A stretch of 64,000 nt of DNA from NCBI GenBank assembly GCA_937966555.1, contig CALCLY010000027.1, forward strand, positions 1-64,000, in the 5' to 3' direction. Within the stretch, counting starts at the first letter, position 1, and every line of letters starts with the position of its first letter. The position numbers and the translations under genes were made by a program. The notes beneath the pieces were generated by a model. It was given only the letters and a program-made list of their open reading frames with translations, was not told the DNA's origin and did no database searches. Source of the stretch: CALCLY01 sp900552775. Lineage in GTDB: Bacteria; Bacillota; Clostridia; UMGS1883; UMGS1540. Of this stretch, positions 60,530 to 64,000 are shown in pieces.

Positions 60530-60655
60530 ATGAATTTTGACATAAATCTTTTTCTTTATACACTTCCCGTTATGGGGAAAGGCATGGCAGGCATTTTTAT
60601 TGTGACCGCCGCGATTATACTGTGCATGAAACTTATGACGGCGGCGGATAAGTAG
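60530..60655 (+). CDS. Small gamma-like subunit of the sodium-pump decarboxylase
   Basis: 41 residues with AAGG upstream: short N-terminus, one membrane helix (about 17-36, IFIVTAAIILCMKLM) and a charged end. Size, position after oadB and the single N-terminal helix suit an OadG-like assembly subunit, though it is shorter than usual. Its TAG stop codon is formed by the first bases of a REP element (GTAG), so the original C-terminus may have been lost. Confidence 0.6.
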   Translation: MNFDINLFLYTLPVMGKGMAGIFIVTAAIILCMKLMTAADK

Positions 60656-60678
60656 GGGCGACCCTATGTGGTCGCCCG
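60652..60678 (+). repeat. REP-like element supplying the stop codon of the oadG-like gene
   Basis: Perfect 27-bp copy, loop CTATGT, 18 bp upstream of the transposase start codon. Confidence 0.9.
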
Positions 60679-60813
60679 AAATAAAGGAATGACGAAATGA
60701 ACAAAATGCCAGAAAGAAAGCAAACCAGGTTGAAGGATTATGATTATTCGCAAAACGGATATTATTTCATAACAATATGTACCCATAACAGACAAAATTT
60801 ATTCGGTGAAATC

Positions 60814-60840
60814 GTAGGGGCGACCCTATGTGGTCGCCCG
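60814..60840 (+). repeat. REP-like element inserted in frame in the transposase gene
   Basis: 27 bp, a multiple of three; read as V-G-A-T-L-C-G-R-P without stop. Confidence 0.9.
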
Positions 60841-60958
60841 AATAATCCTGATAAAATGATTGAAAAATGGTTATTGGAATTGGAAAACAAGTTTGATGGT
60901 GTCAAAATATGCGAATATATTATAATGCCGAATCATTTGCATTTTATAATATCGAAAA

Positions 60959-60985
60959 CGGGCGACCACGCAGGGTCGCCCCTAC
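60959..60985 (-). repeat. Second in-frame REP-like element, inverted
   Basis: Opposite orientation to its neighbours, just after the HUH motif; read as T-G-D-H-A-G-S-P-L. The only minus copy right of 26 kb. Confidence 0.9.
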
Positions 60986-61171
60986 GGGATATTGTGGGTT
61001 GGTTTAAAACAATGACAACAAATGAATATATAGAAAATGTAAAAAAAATATGTTTCCGCCGTTTGATAAAAAAATATGGCAACGCAATTATTACGAACAT
61101 ATTATTCGCGATGAAAGTGATTATATTGAAACGAAGGAATATATATTAAATAATCCTTTAAAATGAGAAAA

Positions 61172-61198
61172 GTAAGGGCGACCCTATGCGGCCGCCCC
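61172..61198 (+). repeat. Degenerate REP-like element after the transposase
   Basis: GTAA in place of GTAG and an altered right arm GGCCGCCC. Confidence 0.75.
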
Positions 61199-61202
61199 AT
61201 TT

Positions 61203-61308
61203 TGCGTTCCGGAGTTTTTTAACATCCCGAATGATTTGTTTTACTTAAAAATTTTTTTTAGATATTTTCTTGCGTTCCGGAGTAGGGGCGACCCTATGTG
61301 GTCGCCCG
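61203..61308 (+). repeat. Shared flank and REP-like element (61282-61308)
   Basis: GCGTTCCGGAGTTTTTTAAC at 61203 repeats the sequence at 21844. A shorter GCGTTCCGGAG directly adjoins the REP at 61282. Nothing coding up to argH at 61338. Confidence 0.75.
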
Positions 61309-61337
61309 AATAATCCACTATGTTGTTGATTTCAATA

Positions 61338-62732
61338 TTATAAGTTTTGTCCTTCTTCTAATCTTTCGATTTCTTTTTCCGCGGCTTCAATAGATTTCAA
61401 AACCGCTTCTTTTGCCGGTGCGCCGTAAACCTTTCTCTGGCTTACGCACGTTTCCATGCTTATCGCGTCATAGATGTCCTCATCAAAAACATCCGAGAAG
61501 CTTTTGAATTCCTCAAGAGTAAGGTCATCAAGAGCCTTGTCGCGGCTTATCGCATAAAATACCAGCTTGCCTATAACCGCATGCGCGTCCCGAAACGGCA
61601 TTCCGTGTTTAACAAGATAATCCGCAGCGTCCGTGGCGTTTGTGAAGCCGCCTTTTGCGCCTTTGTACATGTTTTCGGCGTTTATTTTCATTGTTTCAAC
61701 CATTTTGCGGAACACAGGCACGCACAAAAGCACCGTGTCAACCGCGTCAAACACCTGTTCCTTGTCTTCCTGCATATCTTTGTTGTATGCAAGCGGAATA
61801 CCCTTCATCATTGTGAGAAGACCCATAAGGCTGCCGTATACTCTGCCGGTTTTTCCGCGGATAAGTTCGGCAACGTCGGGGTTTTTCTTCTGCGGCATTA
61901 TGCTGCTTCCGGTGGAATACGCATCGTCCATCTCAACAAATGAAAATTCGTTGCTGCTCCAGAGAATAAGTTCCTCGCAGAAGCGGCTCAAATGCATCAT
62001 AAGAACCGACATGTCAAACACCGCTTCAAGCGCAAAATCCCTGTCGCTCACACCGTCCAATGAATTGTCGCTTATCTTTGAAAAGCCGAGCTCGCGGCAG
62101 ACATATTCTCTGTCAAGAGGGTATGTTGTGCCGGCAAGCGCACCGCTGCCCAGAGGCATAACGGATGTGCGTGCCGCGCAGCCGCGCAGCCTGTCCGCAT
62201 CGCGCAGAAGCATTTCAACATATGCCATGAAATGGTGCGCAAGTGTTATCGGCTGCGCCTTCTGCAAATGCGTGTAACCGGGCATGATGGTTTCTGTGTT
62301 TTCTTTCGCAAGAGTTATAAGCGATTTTATGAGCTTTATTGTCTCTTTTGAAATTTCGTGCAGAGCGGAAAGCATGTACATGCGCAGGTCAAGCGCCACC
62401 TGGTCGTTTCTGCTTCTGCCCGTGTGAAGTCTTTTGCCGGCTTCGCCTATCCTGTCCGTCAGGATTTTTTCAATATTCATGTGAATGTCTTCGGCGTCTA
62501 TTAAAAACTCAACCTTGCCGGCTTCAATATCGGCAAGAATTTCGCGCAGCGTTTTTACAATAAGTTCGGAGTCCTCCGCCGGGATAATTCCCTGCTTGCC
62601 GAGCATTTTTGCATGCGCTATGCTGCCTTCAATGTCTTCCCTGTACATTCTTTTGTCAAAGCGGATGGACGAGTTGAAATCGTCCACCGCCTTGTCTGTG
62701 CTTTTTTGGAATCTTCCTCCCCAAAGCTTCAT
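61338..62732 (-). CDS. argH: Argininosuccinate lyase
   Basis: 464 residues of the fumarase/aspartase superfamily. Opens KLWGGRFQKSTDKAVDDFN, contains HTGRSRNDQVALDLRMYM, the catalytic HLQKAQP region and the signature GSSIMPQKKNPD with the mobile active-site serine. Splits argininosuccinate into arginine and fumarate. Downstream of argG, separated by 130 bp of repeat. Confidence 0.97.
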   Translation of the reverse strand: MKLWGGRFQKSTDKAVDDFNSSIRFDKRMYREDIEGSIAHAKMLGKQGIIPAEDSELIVKTLREILADIEAGKVEFLIDAEDIHMNIEKILTDRIGEAGKRLHTGRSRNDQVALDLRMYMLSALHEISKETIKLIKSLITLAKENTETIMPGYTHLQKAQPITLAHHFMAYVEMLLRDADRLRGCAARTSVMPLGSGALAGTTYPLDREYVCRELGFSKISDNSLDGVSDRDFALEAVFDMSVLMMHLSRFCEELILWSSNEFSFVEMDDAYSTGSSIMPQKKNPDVAELIRGKTGRVYGSLMGLLTMMKGIPLAYNKDMQEDKEQVFDAVDTVLLCVPVFRKMVETMKINAENMYKGAKGGFTNATDAADYLVKHGMPFRDAHAVIGKLVFYAISRDKALDDLTLEEFKSFSDVFDEDIYDAISMETCVSQRKVYGAPAKEAVLKSIEAAEKEIERLEEGQNL

Positions 62733-62754
62733 GTAATTTCTCCTTTTGTCGCTT

Positions 62755-62834
62755 TGCGCTCAATATTGTATTCAAAATCGGAACAAAGCGCAGCTTGTCC
62801 CGACGCCGTAGGGGCGGCCCCATGTGGTCGCCCG
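62755..62834 (+). repeat. Module C tail and a REP-like element (62808-62834) between argG and argH
   Basis: CAAAATCGGAACAAAGCGCA, then a plus REP with one arm mismatch (GGGCGGCC). Placed inside what should be the argG-argH transcript. Confidence 0.8.
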
Positions 62835-62862
62835 TTTTGTTTTCCGCACCTTACGCGGCGCA

Positions 62863-64000
62863 TTACTTATTATCTTTAACTTTTTTAAGCATCTGGGCGC
62901 GAACCTTAAGCGGCAGTCCGAACAGATTTATAAATCCTGCAGCGTCCTTCTGGTCGTAAACTTCGTCTTCCGAGAATGTTGCGATATCTTCGTCATAAAG
63001 TGAATAGGGCGATGTTGTTCCGGCAGGCATGCAGTTGCCTTTGTAAAGTTTCATTTTAACTTTACCCGTAACGGTTTCCTGCGTGGAATCCACAAATGCA
63101 CTCATAGCTTCGCGCAGCGGCGTAAACCAAAGTCCGTCATATACAAGATCTGCAAATTTGTTTGAAAGGTCGGCTTTGTAATGAAGCGTCTGCTTGTCGA
63201 GACATAGATATTCAAGCTCTTTGTGAGCCGCATACAAAAGTGTGCCGCCCGGTGTTTCGTAAACGCCGCGGCTCTTCATGCCCACAAGTCTGTTCTCCAC
63301 GATATCTTCAATTCCGACGCCGTTTGCCGCAGCAAGCTCGTTTGCTTTCTTGAGAAGCTCTGCCGCGCTGTCATACTTAACTCCGTCAATTGCAACCGGA
63401 ATACCCTTTTCAAATTCAATTTCAACATATGTGGGTTTGTCGGGTGCCTGTTCGGGGGAAACCATGAGTTTCAGGAGTTTGTCGTACTGCGGCTCGTTTG
63501 CCGGGTCTTCAAGGTCCATGCCCTCATGGCTTAAGTGCCATATATTTCTGTCCATGGAATAGTTGTCTTCTTTTGTAACGGGTACGGGAATGCCGCGCTT
63601 TTCTGCGTATTCGATTTCTTCTTCACGCGATTTAATATCCCATATTCTCCAGGGAGCGATTATTTTCATCTGCGGTGCGAGAGCTTTTATTGTGAGCTCG
63701 AAACGAACCTGGTCGTTTCCTTTGCCCGTGCAGCCGTGGCATATTGCCGTGGCGCCTTCCGCTTCGGCTATTTCAATAAGACGCTTTGCGATGCAGGGAC
63801 GTGCGTGAGATGTGCCGAGCATGTATTTGCCTTCGTAAACCGCGCCGGCTTTCAGCGTCGGCCAGATGTAATTTCTTACGTAGTCCTCCTGAAGATTTTC
63901 TATATAAAGTTTTGAAGCGCCTGTCTTAAGAGCCTTTTCTTCGAGACCGTCCGTCTCTTTGCCCTGACCTACGTCACCGCATACGGCTATAACTTCGCAG
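62863..64000 (-). CDS. argG: Argininosuccinate synthase (5' end outside the window)
   Basis: Partial: the frame is open to the window edge, giving about 378 residues; the N-terminal P-loop part lies beyond 64000. The visible start of the fragment reads CEVIAVCGDVGQGKE. Then come YEGKYMLGTSHARPCIAKRL, HGCTGKGNDQVRFE and the C-terminal ETPGGTLLYAAHKELE, all ArgG marks. Joins citrulline and aspartate with ATP. The first internal ATG (63822) is not the real start. Confidence 0.97.
   Translation of the reverse strand, partial: CEVIAVCGDVGQGKETDGLEEKALKTGASKLYIENLQEDYVRNYIWPTLKAGAVYEGKYMLGTSHARPCIAKRLIEIAEAEGATAICHGCTGKGNDQVRFELTIKALAPQMKIIAPWRIWDIKSREEEIEYAEKRGIPVPVTKEDNYSMDRNIWHLSHEGMDLEDPANEPQYDKLLKLMVSPEQAPDKPTYVEIEFEKGIPVAIDGVKYDSAAELLKKANELAAANGVGIEDIVENRLVGMKSRGVYETPGGTLLYAAHKELEYLCLDKQTLHYKADLSNKFADLVYDGLWFTPLREAMSAFVDSTQETVTGKVKMKLYKGNCMPAGTTSPYSLYDEDIATFSEDEVYDQKDAAGFINLFGLPLKVRAQMLKKVKDNK

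Larger units (their letters stand above)
60697..61166 (+). pseudogene. REP-associated tyrosine transposase (RAYT, Y1_Tnp) with frameshift
   Basis: The zero frame (150 codons, stop at 61149) opens RLKDYDYSQNGYYFITICTH and has the HUH metal motif in PNHLHFII. At eight A's (61041-61048) the homologous frame shifts by -1. From there it reads NMFPPFDKKIWQRNYYEHII, with the catalytic tyrosine, to TGA at 61166. The A-run is a canonical A-AAA-AAA slippery heptamer in the correct phase, so either a mutation or programmed frameshifting is possible. Two REP copies lie inside the frame, adding VGATLCGRP and TGDHAGSPLR. RAYTs are single-strand HUH endonucleases that act on REP hairpins; five REPs surround or invade this gene. 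Confidence 0.85.

Noticed and set aside
30504..62834. Short ORFs spanning REP and module C copies (peptides such as VGATLCGRP)
   Set aside because: The same peptides appear wherever the repeat occurs in any frame, without ribosome sites. They are translations of the repeat, except inside the transposase gene where the frame is real.

Overview
The window reads as a chromosomal piece of an anaerobic, endospore-forming Clostridia-type Firmicute, probably an uncultured gut lineage (taxonomy is inference). Evidence for sporulation is a sigma-G gene, SpoVAC/SpoVAD and a GerMN lipoprotein. Evidence for anaerobiosis is class III ribonucleotide reductase (NrdD/NrdG) and a sodium-pump decarboxylase subunit. 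Ribosome-binding sites are strong GGAGG types and many sigma-A promoters are near consensus. No rRNA or tRNA gene and no CRISPR array was seen.

Layout. 0-4 kb: sugar ABC importer (binding lipoprotein plus two permeases). 4-8.4 kb: response regulator, histidine kinase, GerMN lipoprotein and citrate synthase on the minus strand. 8.6-12.2 kb: DD-carboxypeptidase, TtcA-like enzyme, and the spoVAC-spoVAD locus led by an unlisted 44-residue membrane protein. 12.3-15.1 kb: nrdD-nrdG with an NrdR-like box; nrdR itself is at 34.3 kb. 15.3-19.4 kb: accessory stretch with an SGNH hydrolase, an orphan tail-fibre-like protein and a phage/plasmid-type HTH protein between mosaic repeats. 19.5-21 kb: cysK-rrf2. 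22-25.7 kb: uronate genes uxaB-uxaA with a divergent AraC regulator. 25.8-30.4 kb: DegT aminotransferase, methylglyoxal synthase, an orphan LytTR regulator behind an elaborate leader, and a secreted protein of unknown family. 30.8-34.3 kb: GLUG-type surface protein and a small membrane protein. 34.3-53.4 kb: minus-strand housekeeping genes (nrdR, rpiB, tsaE-tsaB, yfcE-comM, YitT, DUF3048, heterodimeric ABC exporter, yebC, prsA, mfd, pth, ahcY, PHP phosphatase). 53.6-64 kb: BspA-like LRR protein, sigG, KdpDE-like two-component pair, OadB with a gamma-like peptide, a REP-associated transposase, and argG-argH.

The most distinctive feature is a family of intergenic repeats. About 22 copies of a 27-bp REP-like element (GTAG followed by an 8-bp stem hairpin) are scattered through the window. 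They cluster around, and twice inside, a REP-associated tyrosine transposase (RAYT) gene at 60.7 kb. The REPs sit within larger mosaics of other hairpin modules. Between copies the stems of those modules change with compensation, as expected for a structured nucleic acid under selection or for modular turnover of a mobile element. REP orientation is minus in all six copies left of 26 kb and plus in all but one copy right of 30 kb.

Two 5' leaders deserve attention: the LytTR regulator and sigG both have a hairpin plus U-tract that covers the Shine-Dalgarno sequence immediately before the start codon.
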